DNA from: Chaunax sp. Z400
Taxonomy: Eukaryota; Chordata; Actinopteri; Lophiiformes; Chaunacidae
Reading direction: 5' to 3'
Length of the DNA: 64,000 nt
NCBI GenBank assembly: GCA_037577475.1
Contig: CM075183.1
Span: 17,999,781 to 18,063,780 of the forward strand
Part shown: piece after piece, positions 25,717-39,499 of the stretch
Layout of the letters: each line of letters begins with the position of its first letter
How positions within the stretch are numbered: the first letter of the stretch is position 1
The notes under the pieces: generated by a model
What the model saw: the letters and a program-made list of their open reading frames with translations, nothing else
Database searches by the model: none
What the model was told of the DNA's origin: nothing
Program-made: the position numbers and the translations under genes

Positions 25717-28239
25717 CTGCTGTCAGCAGCACCTATTGATCGCTGAGCAGTATTTTAAGAGAGAGAGAATCTGTGTGTGTGTGTTTCTGTGAATGCACTC
25801 TCAGTGGAAAGAACAGGGTGTGAGGTTAAGAGACCGATCATGTGTGTAGGAAGGTGTTTGTTCACAAACAAACGTGTGTATGGATGAAAAAATTGTCTAG
25901 ATCCATTCATGAAGATAAGTTTAAACTTAAAACTTCTTTTAAAACTTTTAAAACTTCGTTTAAACTTCTTCTTTTTTTCTAAAGTTGCATTAACTAAAGC
26001 GGTAATCAAATGTATTTACATAAACTGAACACACCATGCCAAGTGACAGGTAGATGACACTGATATTAACTGCTGTATCATCTAATCATAACAGATGATC
26101 TTTTTCACAGCAGATAGCATCACATGTCAATAACTTTAAGAAGACTAGAGTCCAGTCAGGGGTTCCATTCCTTGGTATTTGCACTGTTGACATCATTAAT
26201 GCTATTATTATATAGCTACTTTGACAAGTCATAATGTGAGAAAGGTGTAATAGAGGGAAACATTAGTTGGTGACTTCAGGAAAATTGTCGGAATTTTCAT
26301 CCGTTTTTCAAGAATTTAAATAGTTTTGATGTTATGGTCACATAAAAGCTACATAGAGCTTTGTAAGTGAGATCCTTCTATACTTGGGATTCTGTACCAG
26401 GCCACTGCTGCAGGATTCAACTTTATTCACAGAATGGGACTGCACATTCTGAGCACATGGATGGTATGACAGAGTGAGTGTTTGTGTGTGTGTGAATTAA
26501 GTTTGTCAAACAATGGCTGAAGAAGTGAAATTCACCTTGATTTTTATGACAGGACTTCCGCTCCTCCTCTGTGTAGCAATTAAATACTGTTCTCAAAGGA
26601 CTGACAGTGGCAACATGCAGAAATACTGACTTTAACGGATGTTAAAAGACAAAGTGATGTGTGTGGTGACTTCCCCCCCCTAACGACAAATCTGACTCCT
26701 AATGCATGTACCAGAAGGAAATTGGAGAACAGGAATAAGAAATAACTAAAGAAAATAGCACTGCAAAAAAACATGTGTGTCAAATATTCCCTACTTCCTC
26801 TTCCCCTCTCACATACAATAAAACACACTTTCTCATGTATCAGCTAGTGGTGACTAATTCACATTAAATGCATTTTCTTAGTTATTATGAAAGGCCTACA
26901 AGAATATTAACTTCCATATTTTAGTTAAGAGTGATGTGTATTCATAGCCTTATGTTACAGTACCTCACACAAGATTGAGCCAAACATATCAAAATGTTTA
27001 TGAGGAGAAACAAAGTATAGGATCGGTCACCTCATTTTCATCCCAGGAGCAAAGCCCAGTTATTTGACCACAGTAGTTTTAGCACAACGCCAAGTGGGAC
27101 ACTCTGCACAGAGTTCAAACCAGGACAAACTGTATACACCGAGATAGCATACCACTTAAGGCAGGAAAGGAAATGCAGAGGGTGGGGGGAAGTGATGCAA
27201 ACAGAAAAAAAAGAAATACACAACTGCTGAACTCAGCTGACCTCTCAGGCTGCAGATCTCTGCCCTACCTGGCTGTCTGTCAACACCTCTCCTCAGTGAT
27301 GTGACTGTCAGCGAATTCAAAGGGTCCAAAGTTATCAACACGTGGTGATAGCTGCTAGAGAACAGAGGGATCATTTGAAAAAAAAACGTGTTGATCATAT
27401 CTTCATGAATTCAATTATTCTACAAGCTCTGCACAAATAAACATTAAATGATCTGATCAAAAACAGGTAAGATTAAATATTCAGGCAGAATTCATCCTTT
27501 GCAAATTGATTGAAATTGTGTGTTTGTTTGTTTTTATTTGATTTCTGCACTTTATTCTTTTTAATGAGGTCAGTAACATCAGGGCAGCTTGCATGTTGTG
27601 TCTGTGTCTGTGTGAGATAATGGTGACTGACGAGGCCTCGGGGTCCTCCTAGACGTTTAGAGGTTGGAAAGTAGGGCCCCTGTTTCTGGAAAATATTTAG
27701 TATCCATTTCAGACAGAAGGGCAGAGGTGAGCAGAGTGTGACGAGAGAAGGAAAAGGAGTGCACAGGTCGCCATTAAGTAACCGGGGCAAATACTGTCGA
27801 TACAGTTTTCCCAGTGCCCAAATTTTCATATTGGCTGAAAAATTATTTCATTAAAATGTTTACGGCTCGAGTATTAAAATTAAGAGAAAGACCACGAAAC
27901 AAAAGTATTAATGATGACAATACAGCTGATGAAATACGGCTCTGTCAAAGCATTTCGTAAGAAAAGCCCTGGTAATGAATGCATACTTCTGGTTTGTTGG
28001 ACAAAGTTTTAAAAAGGAAAGAATGGTGAATATTTGTGTCGAAAGGATTCAGTAAGAAGAGGCCCAACAGGAGCAGAACCGGAGACTGAAGCATTTCTTT
28101 ATCGAAAACCAAAAGCACATACTCAGACCCAGACACTAAAGCACCCACAGTCATGTCTCCACCATCACAGTGTCTGAAGAACTTTCCAACTACACCTTCA
28201 GCATACGTGCCAGGTAAGCATCCATTTAACATCGTATAC

Positions 28240-28241
<2 letters not shown>

Positions 28242-28274
<33 letters not shown>
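28242..28274. repeat. (GT)n microsatellite
   Basis: About sixteen GT units. This is the only longer dinucleotide tract here that reads GT rather than CA on the plus strand. Confidence 0.95.
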
Positions 28275-28275
<1 letters not shown>

Positions 28276-30054
28276 ACTTCTATTTCATGGAGTTTTATAA
28301 AGATATCTGTTTACAATAAAATCATATTTGAAATATATCATCATCTACTTAAAAAAACAGAAAAATCTGGGACCCTCAGGTAGAGAGAACTGCTTTCCAA
28401 AACCAATACACTATGTAAGTTATATCCTTTATATGCTCAGGCATAACACAACTAAATGTTAAAGAAACTGTTTAGGAGGAAAGAGAGATTTAAAAAAAAA
28501 TCAAATGGAGCCAAAAGAGTTGCAAAGAAATGTATTCTGTAACACAAAATTTTGTTTTAAGACTGTATTTATAATGACTCCTTCTAAATTATACAAATTT
28601 AGCACCTGGAGAGAGAGAAAAAAAAAATCACTCGTATGTTAATTTGTACCATATTGCACCATTTTGTACCTCCTCAAGTAATTATTAGACATGTACTGAC
28701 AGAAATAGTACTGCTCTTCCCACCACTTATCTTGTTTCGTGACCAAAAACAATGTTTGTTATTTTAAAGCCTCACTTTAATGTCTTGATTAATCATGCCA
28801 CAGATTTATGAGGTGATACATACAATAATGATAGCGACAAAGAGTCCAACGCAGACTCAGAAATTTCAAATCTTTAGTCTGGTGTCTGTGGACGTTCCTG
28901 TCTGGCCTCTGTCTTATCACAGCTTTTCTGGCTAGAAGGTGAGTCTGCTCCATCCTTCTGTCTCATGCAACCCTGCTGCAGACCCTCAGATACTGAGGGG
29001 GAGAGGGAGACAGAGGCTGAAAAGAGGGAAGAAGCAGACGGACTGCAGGGGAGGATATGATTAAGGGTGAGATGGTGGGAAGTGGCAGTTGCATGGACAG
29101 GAACCAGAGCATTTTCTTATCATCTTATCACTGCTGGGTACAGCCTTGGGGACCGGATCAAAGAGGTGCACCTTGCTTTCATTTGTTGCAGTGGGAACTT
29201 TCATTGGCTTTTTCACTGAAGTTGTAGTCGTCTTCCCTTTTTCTCTGGTGCAATAGTTGTAGATCTGCTCCTATTTTAGTGAGGTTTGACGGGGAAATAA
29301 GTCACTCCCTGATTTCTTATAGTGATGGTTTAGGTTTAGTATTAATCTAGTGCTGATGAGAATCCACAGACTTGTTTAAAATTTGCCCTGTGACTTAGCC
29401 AAGGTAACAAAAATCAGCCACTATAACATGTTTCAGCATTCAGGTGATGGATGGTGTTCATTTGGCACCTTAATTTGCTGCATTCTACATCTCATTACCA
29501 GTTAGAGAGAAATCCAGGCAAAGGTTGAGACGCTCAACAGCAAGTGTAAATATGTGTGGACATCAGTCAGGTCAAGAATGGACAGGATCTCTACAGTACA
29601 TCTCCACAAGACAAATACAAGCACGCCTCATTTAATCTAATAGATCATGTTTGGAAAAACAATACAGCATATTTTGGCTGTAGTGCATCAAAGTTGACAA
29701 CTGTGACATTCCACGGCCTGAAATCTACTGGGGAGGTCTGCAGCTCTGGAGGGGAGAATGATTGAAAGGAGGAAAGGAAGGAACAGTGTTGACCTACTAG
29801 AATCACATGTGGGGCCTCACAAATCCAATGTGTGTTTCGCTTAGTGTGGTCTGACAAACCTGAAGGCATCATTTTATGTAGACCTGATCAGTGTGAATGA
29901 CAAGTAGTCTCCTTAAGCCACTTTAAGACAGATGCTTGCGCAACAGCCCCGAAACAAATCCCCTTCTCTGTGACCCCTTCAGTGCATTCAAACCGGACCA
30001 GACCAAGGCATCACAACATCACCTCAATGAAGTCAGCGCAACGCCAGTGCACTT

Positions 30055-30210
30055 CATTCATACAGACGCCTGTTTCGGCGCTGTTACTACTTCCCGAGGC
30101 GTCACAGAGGTGGAACAAACTAACACCACATTACGCCTTCATTGCATTCTGACAGAGGTCGGGGCAGAATAAAGGCGCAACAGGCCCGGAATGAAAACGC
30201 TGTCTGAATG
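30055..30210. mobile_element. MITE-like element with imperfect terminal inverted repeats
   Basis: A 156-bp GC-richer segment starts CATTCATACAG and ends CTGTCTGAATG. About 33 bp at the left end aligns with the reverse complement of the right end with several mismatches and indels (…TTCGGCGCTGTTAC against …TCCGGGCCTGTTGC). The 8 bp on either side, GTGCACTT and GGGCTCTT, match at 6 of 8 positions, as expected for an aged 8-bp target duplication of a hAT-superfamily transposon. No coding capacity. Confidence 0.5.
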
Positions 30211-33200
30211 GGGCTCTTGTCTGAACCATAGGATGATTTTCATACATAACTGGACAAGTACAAGCCTTGATTTAAGTTTTTAACTTGGAGAACATGTTGG
30301 CTATGCTTGAAAAGCTGTTAAAAAACATGCTGTATTATGCTTCATTTTACATCTACAATGACTATTTGAATTAAAGTATTTGATTACAAGTTGGAACTCT
30401 CATCTCTGACTTATTTGATGCCAACCTTGAATAAACATGCAGCTGGTCAATAAACTGTGTGTGAAGTTATTCGAGTGTGAATAAACAGTGTGAACTTGTT
30501 TTCCTGGTACGTTGGAGTCATTGGAACTTTTAACTGAAGAAGCAGAGGAAAATAACCCACCTGCTAGTCCAACTTATACGGATTTCATTTCCATAAACAC
30601 ACTGGCTGGCTGACCAGAAAGCTCTCTTTATTAAGTGGATAATGCCATGAAAACTTCTCTGCAGTCTGGTTTCGTCCCAGATTTCAGGCAGCCTAACCAG
30701 CAGTCAGGTAAAAACATTACTGTGAATAACCACCAGAAAGAGCCACATTCCTTTTATCAATTCCTTGGCGCAGGGCTTTTTTCCCCTCTTTCTTCTACTT
30801 TCTTCCTCACATTTTTCCGTCTTTCTCCCACTCTTTTACTCTCCTCATCTCTCCTCACACGCGGCCCATCTGTCTGTGTCTTATGCAACGGTGGAGGCAG
30901 ACTGACAGAGTGAAGCAGCCAAGTCCAGTTTAGCTATTGTGTTTATTTGCCAAAGCCGGGACTACCCGCAGAGGGCAAGAGGGTTTTTAAAAAAAATCTG
31001 GCAACACATGGCAACCCAGAAGTGAATCTTCAGCAAGAAGACAAATTGTGAGACAAAAAAAGAAGTGATTGAAGGGATTTTTAACTGGCTATTACAGATA
31101 GATGCGATTCTCTCCCACGTGTAGAGACGTGCACGTCCAAAGCAAGTTATAATAAATGCAACAATGGAAAAGCCATAATTCCTAGATCAACAAGATTACC
31201 AGCGACCAACAGAATAAAATGAAAGGATTTGAGCCATATTGCCTTGAAGATATTTGGTGATGTTAAAGGAAAACCAATGGAAAATAAATGAAATGTAAGA
31301 CCTAAAAAGAACAGGAAAATGGGTTGACTTTTTAAGGGCAATTACAGCAAGTATAAGAGGAAAAAAGAACATGATTCAGCTTGGAGAATGTGATGTGAAC
31401 TACTTATGTCTCAGGTACAGTAGAACAGTTCCTCAGGGACCTGAGAACCTTTGGTGAAAGTCATCAATCAGCTCCTTTGTACGGCGCTCATGAAAGTGCT
31501 GGAAAACTACATGCAGTGATTGATGTCATCAGCTACCAGGTTATCGTGTCTGACTCAGAGGTTGAGGAGAGACAGATCCTAAAAAAAAGACATTATGAAT
31601 CATTATAACAAAGTTCTGCTGTCTTAATAAACTCAGCGAATGCCATTTACTCTCATCTATGCTGGTTAAATCAATGAAAGTGAAAACAATCCAATTAAAC
31701 ATGCAGCAAACTATGGAATACATAGTTGGAGTTTTACCCATAGCGTCTAACGCCACCCAGGATAATTTCCAAGATAACTAATAGGTTTACTTGTGCTTCA
31801 GCTCATAAACATCTTTACTGGTCAGTAGTGCACATGTGCAGTAAAGAGAAAGAAGAAAACATCAATTATCACTGAAAACATCAATCAACTGATCGCATGG
31901 TCCCGTACATGGTCCCGCGAGACATTTACTCGCTCCATTGTAAAGTTAAGCTTTTATTTTGAGAAAGGGGGCGCAAAAAGAGCAGAACATTTAAGAGGAT
32001 ATGTGGTGAGAATAGCTTTGCCTTTGTTAAACAATGGAAGTTTCACAATATTAAATTAGTGACTGTTGCAAATATGGAGGCTATTACCTGCCATTCAAAT
32101 TCAAGTGGCTGCAAGTGATGACAGTGACCTAAAACATGACTGTGTCACGCAGTGCAAAAGGTGAGCACCAAGCAACATCTTCAGGTGCTGCTTTGAGGAC
32201 CAGACCAAAAACGTTATGTGCACCCCAGAATTAACCACATCATGACGCTTTCTATGAAAAGGATTGTCACCTTTCAGAAGAAGTCTGAACATTGATACGT
32301 CCGTTGGATATTAATACACCTGATTACTAAATATGCTTTAACTACATGGAAAATCAGAAGTAATTTTGGAACCTAAATATATTCATTTTTACAGTTAGGA
32401 GAGAAAAAAAGAGACGACAGACATACAGACAGCAGGGAGACATAGATGAAGATTGCTGGAGGACAGCCCTGTCTCTACATGCTCGGCTGGTGGAAAAATG
32501 TTGTTCTTAATGTATCCCAGCTTTCTCTGCAGCACTTAGAAAAGCCAAGACCAGCCAAGGAAATAAAGCGTTATTATTATTATTATTACAATACTGCAGT
32601 TATCAATTATCCTCTCTCACACACATTCACACATCTCATCGACTAACACACTCATGGTTGTACACTCCTAGGTCTTTGAAGTCTTGGTTGGATATGGATG
32701 AGACCAAACACTTGGAGGCACATGTATGGGCAAAAGTGCAAACATTACTAATTACATTTAGACACCCGCCTGCAAAATTCCCACTTCAACACACACACAG
32801 AGACAATTACCAGTCAGTTCAGTCGGTGCACAATGACAGGCGGATACGCAACTTGTAGATTAGTGTTAACAGACCCATCTTTTGTGCAACTAATGGAAAG
32901 AGACAACAGGAGCTCCTTTTGTCTCTTTCCAGTCCGATACAGACAGACTATAAAATAACCCAGAGATTAGGTGATAAATCACAGATGGCACTTTTTTAAA
33001 TTTATTTTTTACCATCACTTCCTTTATCGTGTGAAGACATAGTCACAGCCACACGTTTTCGATCTGTATCTGCTAGGCTCATCTATTCTTCCATATAATC
33101 TAAGCTCTATGTAGGCTGCACAGAGCTCCCCCATTACTCATGCATGGCTCAAGTCAAACACTGGTCATGCAAATACCATACAGGAGAATAATACAGATGT

Positions 33201-34929
33201 ATTTGTTTGGCTAGGATGAGTGATTCAGCTCAATCTTTTATTGTGATCAGACTTGGAATGTCTGGAGTCTGAGTGGCAGCACACCTTGTTTTATTTTACT
33301 AAAGTCATGTTTGGCTGATTGCGACCACTGCATCAGTTGATAAATCACCCAAAACATTGTGAGTGTTTGTGAATAATAGTAAGGCACTAAAGCTCCCCCA
33401 GAAAGCCTCTTCTCTGTATTTTTGTGTGGCTCAGAGGCTGGGATGCAGCCAGCAGCCTCCTTATCAGCACTTAACGAAGAGGGCTGAGTTGAAAACCTGT
33501 CCTGAGGGCCAAGCTTTCAGCGCTAAGATGGAGAATATGGTCCAAGGCTATTAGCATTCAACAAGGATGGATTGAAGGGTAAACCTGCCAAAATCCAGCT
33601 TATGTACTCCTTTTTTTTCTTGAAACCTTGTGTGATTTTTCTATGACATACAGTGTATTCATGGAAAGTTAATGCTGTAGCATCAAAGTGAGATTATTGT
33701 TGAAGCCAATGGTTATTCATCTTATGATGATCGCTGACTGAATGCAGTCTTTGTCACACTTCAACAACCTTTTCATTCAATGCCACTTCACATTAACAGT
33801 TGATGCCATGCTAATCAGCAACAAGATTAGCTATTAGAGCAACTATCAGCTGTTTAATCACATGACTGTACTAGTCATAACATCTATTTTGTACTTTTGT
33901 CACCAAGCGAACATAACCTTCCATCTGTGTGGATGCGACAGCAGACAGCAAAATAACCGATGAGGAGCGATATCACATGCTGCGGTATTTCTTAGAAAGT
34001 TTGCAGACCCCAAAAGCACCTGAATCTTCTCCTGTGTAAACTTTTAAAAAAAACCTCAGTGCCTAACAAAGTCTGAGGCACGATCTGAGGCAAGAGCTGA
34101 GGTGTGTGTGTTTATACAGGATCAGCCCCTATCCCACAACACAGCTTTCACAGCTGGGCTGTTTGGACTTGACGGATGAATCGGGCCATATGTCCTTGGG
34201 TGCATGTGTGTTTGAGTGGTGAGTGTGCGATCGTCTGGGTGTCAGGCAGCTCAAATCAACAAACCATAAACAAGCTAACATTTTGACCCCTTGTAATCCC
34301 ACATAACCCCCAAATCCTCTACAACAAACTCAGCCTTCCAACCGCTAATGCTTCTGCTTAAGAGCCAATACTGTCAGGAAGGATGGAATTAGGTAAAAGG
34401 AGTATTGGACAAAGCCTTATCAGCGACACTGAGGCAATACATATTCACCCAGAGAGCGTTATCTACGACACACAGACAACACTGCACAGACCAACTACAA
34501 ATTCTTAACTTGACCTATGCACGTCTTGCTATTTGTTCCATTTTTCTAAGCCTATTTCTCAGTGTTGTTCAGTGTTACATGCATGCAGTTCATTTTTGAG
34601 AATGCATGTGTTGCTATGCATGTATATGTTAGTGTGTGTGTGTGTGTTCACTATTAATGGTATTTTTTATCACTGGAAACCCCTAAACAATTAGCTGGCA
34701 AGCAGCTTCCCCTCACTGTCAGCTGGTGGGTAATTTAGAGGAAGCCAGGCAGGGCCTCATTAACATCAACCTGACTAAGCAAGCCTCAGTCACTCCCTAC
34801 ACACAGCAGGCTTCAGACTAACTGATTCAACCACACACACACACATGCAGACACTGTGCAGTCACACATGCAGCAAAAGTGTATGAAAAGTAAGCTCAGA
34901 GATGCAATTCATCATTTGGTGTGACTCAC

Positions 34930-35496
34930 CGCTGCTCTCTGGAAAGCTCCTTTCGTGTAGGTGCCGCCTCCTCTGTAGTTGATGGCTGGGATCTCCTGGT
35001 TGAACAGGGAACACTTGTGCTGGTGGGACTTAGGAGCCGAGATGTGGTCCACTCTTGTCACCACGTGGGTCTTGGATGAGAAGGTGACCAAGGCCACCCG
35101 AGTATCCTCCGGTGCGACAGGGAAGTCGGACAGCATCTTGCGTACAAACCTCAGCTCGCTCAGGAAGTTGTTGGCCCCAACGCTGGATGACTCGTCCACC
35201 AAGAAGACCAGGTCCAAGCAGGAGCTTTTCTCACGTAGCACACGGAGGTTTTGCTTGAAGGTCTGGCCAAGACGCTCCACTTTTCTCTCGGCACTCTCTG
35301 ACAAGTTGCCTGCTGAGGAGGAGGACGTTAGGGGTGACATCTGCCTGGCCCGACGGGACTGCATCTGGGGCTGGGACTGCATCTGGGGCTGGGACTGCTG
35401 GGCAGCCGACCAGGCTTTGGTCCATACATTCAGGATGCACAAGACCAAAAGGTAAGTAGTCCATGACGGTGTTAAACAGTACCTTTGAGAAAACAT
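34930..35496 (-). CDS. svep1: svep1 coding exon 1: signal peptide and N-terminal half of the VWA domain
   Basis: This exon encodes residues 1-189 of Svep1/polydom, a very large secreted matrix protein (VWA, EGF, sushi/CCP, HYR and pentraxin domains) needed for lymphatic and vascular development. The start is the first ATG in frame (35,496-35,494), with A at -3. A signal peptide follows: hydrophobic core YLLVLCILNVW, likely cleavage after AWSA near residue 31. A Gln/Met/Ser-rich linker (about 32-70) leads to KVERLGQTF and the VWA domain from about residue 94. The MIDAS motif DESSS (101-105) is intact, and GGGTYTKGAFQ lies near the end. These match human SVEP1 segments closely. The exon ends on a complete codon (phase 0) at a canonical GTGAGT donor (34,929-34,924). 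The linker contains an exact 18-bp tandem duplication at DNA level. The identification is very strong; the 5' UTR and transcription start were not located. Confidence 0.95.
35355..35398 (-). repeat. svep1: 18-bp exonic tandem repeat in svep1 exon 1
   Basis: The plus-strand unit GGGACTGCATCTGGGGCT occurs twice exactly (35,355-35,372 and 35,373-35,390), plus an 8-bp partial third copy. On the coding strand it yields the repeated SQPQMQ in the linker between signal peptide and VWA domain. The frame is kept. Confidence 0.95.
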
Positions 35497-36085
35497 AGTG
35501 ACAGTCAGCGCAACACCTGCGCTAAAGATGGACACACAAAAAAAAAACAATGTGGATCCTTTTCTCAGGAGGAAATCAGTGAAGGAAAAAGTGTCCTATG
35601 CCTGTGTCAGGATGCAGGATAGCAGAAAGCAGCAGTCCACAGCAGAGTTCCTCAACAGCATTGCGGAATGAAGATGCTTCCTTTTCATTTAAAAGGTTCC
35701 TCTATCCCTCTGCCAATTCCTCTCACCAGTGGAAGAGAACTCCAGTTCTATCTGGAAAAATGTTTAGACTTGCTTGCAAGGTATCTGCCTGTCTACAAAA
35801 ATAAATCAGTATATCTTGCTTCTTCCTTGCTATTTGTATAGTCTGTATGTGTAAGAATATTGTCTGGAGCTTGATAAGACTGTATAAATCTATGTGGCCT
35901 TTATCTCTCCCACTTCCTGCCTCTTCTGTCTGTTCGTCATCAGATCCATAAAAACCCCAAGCCTCTTCAGTTCCAATGTGCTGCCCTTCAGGCTCCTGTT
36001 TGCCTCTGTGACGCTCCTGCCTACACCATCAGCCAAGCTCCGAATGCTTGTTCCCCTCTTCTCCCCAAATCATTTAAAAAACACA

Positions 36086-36309
36086 CAGAGGAGGAAGAGC
36101 AGGAGGTGGGAGGAAAAAAGTTGAGAGACAGGCTGAGAGAGGCTGAGGGGAAAAAGGGGGCAGTCCAGTCATGGCCATGAAGTCATTTTTTTCCCCTCCA
36201 TCTCTCCTCCTCCTTTTCTCTCACCTCCCCCTCTCTCCCTATCTCTTTCTGAGTCTCTCACCCTCCCCCTACTCCTTCCCTCACTCTCTCCCTGTATCTC
36301 TCTCCTCTT
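36086..36309. repeat. Adjacent purine-rich and pyrimidine-rich tracts upstream of svep1
   Basis: About 80 bp of GA-rich plus strand (36,086-36,170) is followed by about 125 bp of almost pure C/T (36,185-36,309). The two can pair with each other as an imperfect inverted repeat. The location is 0.6-0.8 kb upstream of the svep1 ATG, so it may lie in its promoter. Confidence 0.7.
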
Positions 36310-36741
36310 AAGTGGAGTGAGGTTTGATGTCAGTGCCTGTCAACTTGTCAACATTCCCCTCCAAAAAACCCATCGCATCAGGCAGTTTGACTAATATCGA
36401 CATGTGCACAAACACTGTGCAAATCAGAATGAGATTTTTTTTAAAAGTCAGAATAAAAGGAGGGATGAAGGGAGGAGAGGACAGAAAGATAAGTAATGTA
36501 AAAAAAAGAAGGTATTTAAGAAGTTATGTCAGACAGATGCAGAGATTGACAAAAGGAAGGTCTGAAATCTATACTTCCAGGTTTGGAAGCAGTTCATGCT
36601 GCATCAAATCATCACTCTTTTCACAGCTGTCATTTCCTCTCTCTCCTCCAATCTCTTTCATTCAGTGTATTCACGAAAGAAAAAAAGAGGAGGGAAGATC
36701 TGCCCTTCTCAATCTTTGGATTTGTCTACTTCCTGCACCAC

Positions 36742-36853
<112 letters not shown>

Positions 36854-37509
36854 TCTTTCACTGCAGTGTTTTTACACATCTCCTCAGTCTCTTATAGCCT
36901 CTCCCTCTTTCTGCCTCCCTCTCTGCTGTGGTGTTTTTCTCCACTGATTTTATCTGTAACCAAAACAAAGGCAGCCGGTGTTACAGAGGCACACTGCGCC
37001 CATTAAACCGAAGGCCTAAGATTTACAGCAAAGAGTTGACTTCATATGGAGCTGCAGAGCCTTGGGGAAGAAGAAAGAGTCAGAGGGAGTCCAGGGAAAG
37101 AAGCAAACAGGTTGAGGAACAGAAAATATAAGTGAAGGAGATCAAGACAGCGAGAGAGATGGAGAAAAACGCACTCTGTGTCCAGAAGAATGAGGACATG
37201 CATATGTGATTGTGGAACATCTCATTCCAACACCATGAGCATTAATCTGCTGCTTTAACAGCCTCAATTGCTCAGGGAAGGTTTTGGAGCCTGGTTGAAT
37301 GAATTTGCTCCCTTTAAACCACAAGAGCATTTGTGAGGTTGGAAACTGAGGTAGGGCTTGCAGTCAGCATTCAAATTCATCTAAAAGGTGTTGGATGAGG
37401 GATCTCAGCAGACCAGTCGTGTTCTTTCACAAACTACTCTTGGCACAAGGTTTGAAGCATACTTTAGTCTACAATTTCACTCTCTGCTGGGGGTAAAAAT
37501 GTGCCTTGA

Positions 37510-37842
37510 TCAGAAGGTAATGATTATTTTTATTACTGATTGAGTGTTTGGTCTATGAGATGTCAAAAAATAGAGAAGAATGTCCTTTCCAGAGCCAATC
37601 CCAGATCTGACGTCTTCAGATGCCTTGTTTTGTCCAACAAATTCTCAAAAAAAAACAAATTCAATTTTACAATCTCTTGAAAGAATGCAGGAAATACTCC
37701 CAAGTGTAGTGGTGAAACCAATAAATATTCAGTGTTTTTTGCTCGAAAAATGATTTCAACCTAGTAATTGATTGCCAAAATAGTGGTTTATTTACTTTGT
37801 GACGATGAACTTATCAATTAATCCACTAATTGTTTCAGATCC
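37510..37842 (+). repeat. Dispersed teleost repeat fragment A
   Basis: The stretch TTTGGTCTATGAGATGTCAA then AAAATAGAGAAGAATGTCC, CCCAGATCTGACGTCTTCAG, TGCCTTGTTTTGTCCAAC and finally CAATTAATCCACTAATTG resembles an abundant interspersed teleost repeat whose ends are built of ATTAATCG-like units. Recognised by recall of the consensus; its class was not assigned. Confidence 0.6.
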
Positions 37843-39499
37843 AATCACACGTAAGAGATCTAACCCAAACACGTGGGCACTTTATGCCATATTCTAAACA
37901 AAACAAGCAGATAAAGAAACACCAATAACAAAGAGAAAGTGAAGAGATGAAGAAGGTAGAAATATAAAGTGTGTGTGTCTGTGTGTTTTCTACCATAGCA
38001 GTACTAATAGCAATACTATCAGCCACAATGACACACAACTCAGGCCCACAGAGTGTTTATGAGGCTGTGTTAAGCCAGGCTTTCATTTAACAATACTGGA
38101 AACTTCAAAATCTAAGAGGTGGGAATAGAAAGTAGCATCATACTGGCCAGATAAACTGGCTGATACACTATCACAGATATATAGAGACTAAAATACACAC
38201 ACACAGACTTACATCTCCAAACAGATGCAAACACAGACACACGCTCTCAATCTCACACATGCTGAAAGGGGGATGAGCACAGCTGTGACTTCCTGCTTTT
38301 TGGCACTGGAGACCCCTCACCAGACTTACATGGGGGTCCCAAGGGAGACAGGGGGTTGGTGGATGGAGAGGAGGCTTGTGAATGTGTGTAAATGAATATA
38401 ACAGCAAAATCTGTGAGGGAGTATGGCCTGTATGTACTGAAGATATATCTGAATATATCTGACACCTCTCAAGTCATTAAACAGGAAACCTTTCTTCATC
38501 ATCTTCAAGGCGTACAGCTGTCTAAACCATTTAAAATTCAAATAAAGCGATGGAAATTGAGAGAGACATTGCTGACAGATGCTAAACTAAATAAGATGCA
38601 AAAACACAGAGGAAATAAGCAGACAAGTGCTCATTCAGTGTGTTGCAGATCAAATTAAACGTCTGCCTTTCTCAAATTCCAGACAATTAAGGGCTCCTTT
38701 TTAAAGACCTTCACTTTCAAAAACAAAAATTAAGACTTTTTAAGGATCTGCGGTGAGCATGTACACACAGCATGCAGGGTGTGTCTCATGCTAGGTTTGT
38801 AAATAATCACAGAAACACAAACAAAATGGGAGAAATATGGGACAGAACAAAGAAATAGCAGATAAGAGTGCAAGTAACTTCATCTGAGAAATGTTTTCTT
38901 GTGGTTAGCACTGTAGGAGCATTTGGTCACACGCACACTTGGGAAAAAAATACTATCCAGCCACTGGCAAAATAGCTAAAAGGCTTGATCCAGAAAACAA
39001 TGCGTTGCACAACTTTGGACTTGTAAGAGTTATGTTATTTTTATCTGGAAGGTATTAAAAAGTCTATAAACATAACAAAATCTACTCTAGAGGCATGGAG
39101 ATACTGAAAACAGCTACCTTTGCTCTCTCCCACACTCCTCTTGTCATTCTTCCCCCTCTAAAAACAAAAAAGATTCAAGAGGTCACAGATTGTCTGATGG
39201 CAATGAACATAAAATGAGCACCTCTTTATTCCTCATCTCTCATATTCACTCACTCACACACCTGTCTGTTATTGGCAGGCAGCAGGATCGAGCAGCATAT
39301 ACATTTCAGATTATAAATTGCACATTATTTCTCGGTATTTCTGGCGGTTGAAGCACATATCTCAGCGGGAGGATGTTTGCAAAGCGTTCCCTCTCCGCTC
39401 AGTTTGAACTAAAAATGGACTCAAAGAAATTCTCTGTGTGACCTGAGAGGAAAACAAAAGCTGCTCTTTACATTTGTTGGGTTTAAAGTCAACGTGCAC

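Noticed and set aside
35497..35550. Upstream extension of svep1 with 18 more residues
   Set aside because: The extension would need a TTG start. The first in-frame ATG at 35,496 has a good context and gives a proper signal peptide.
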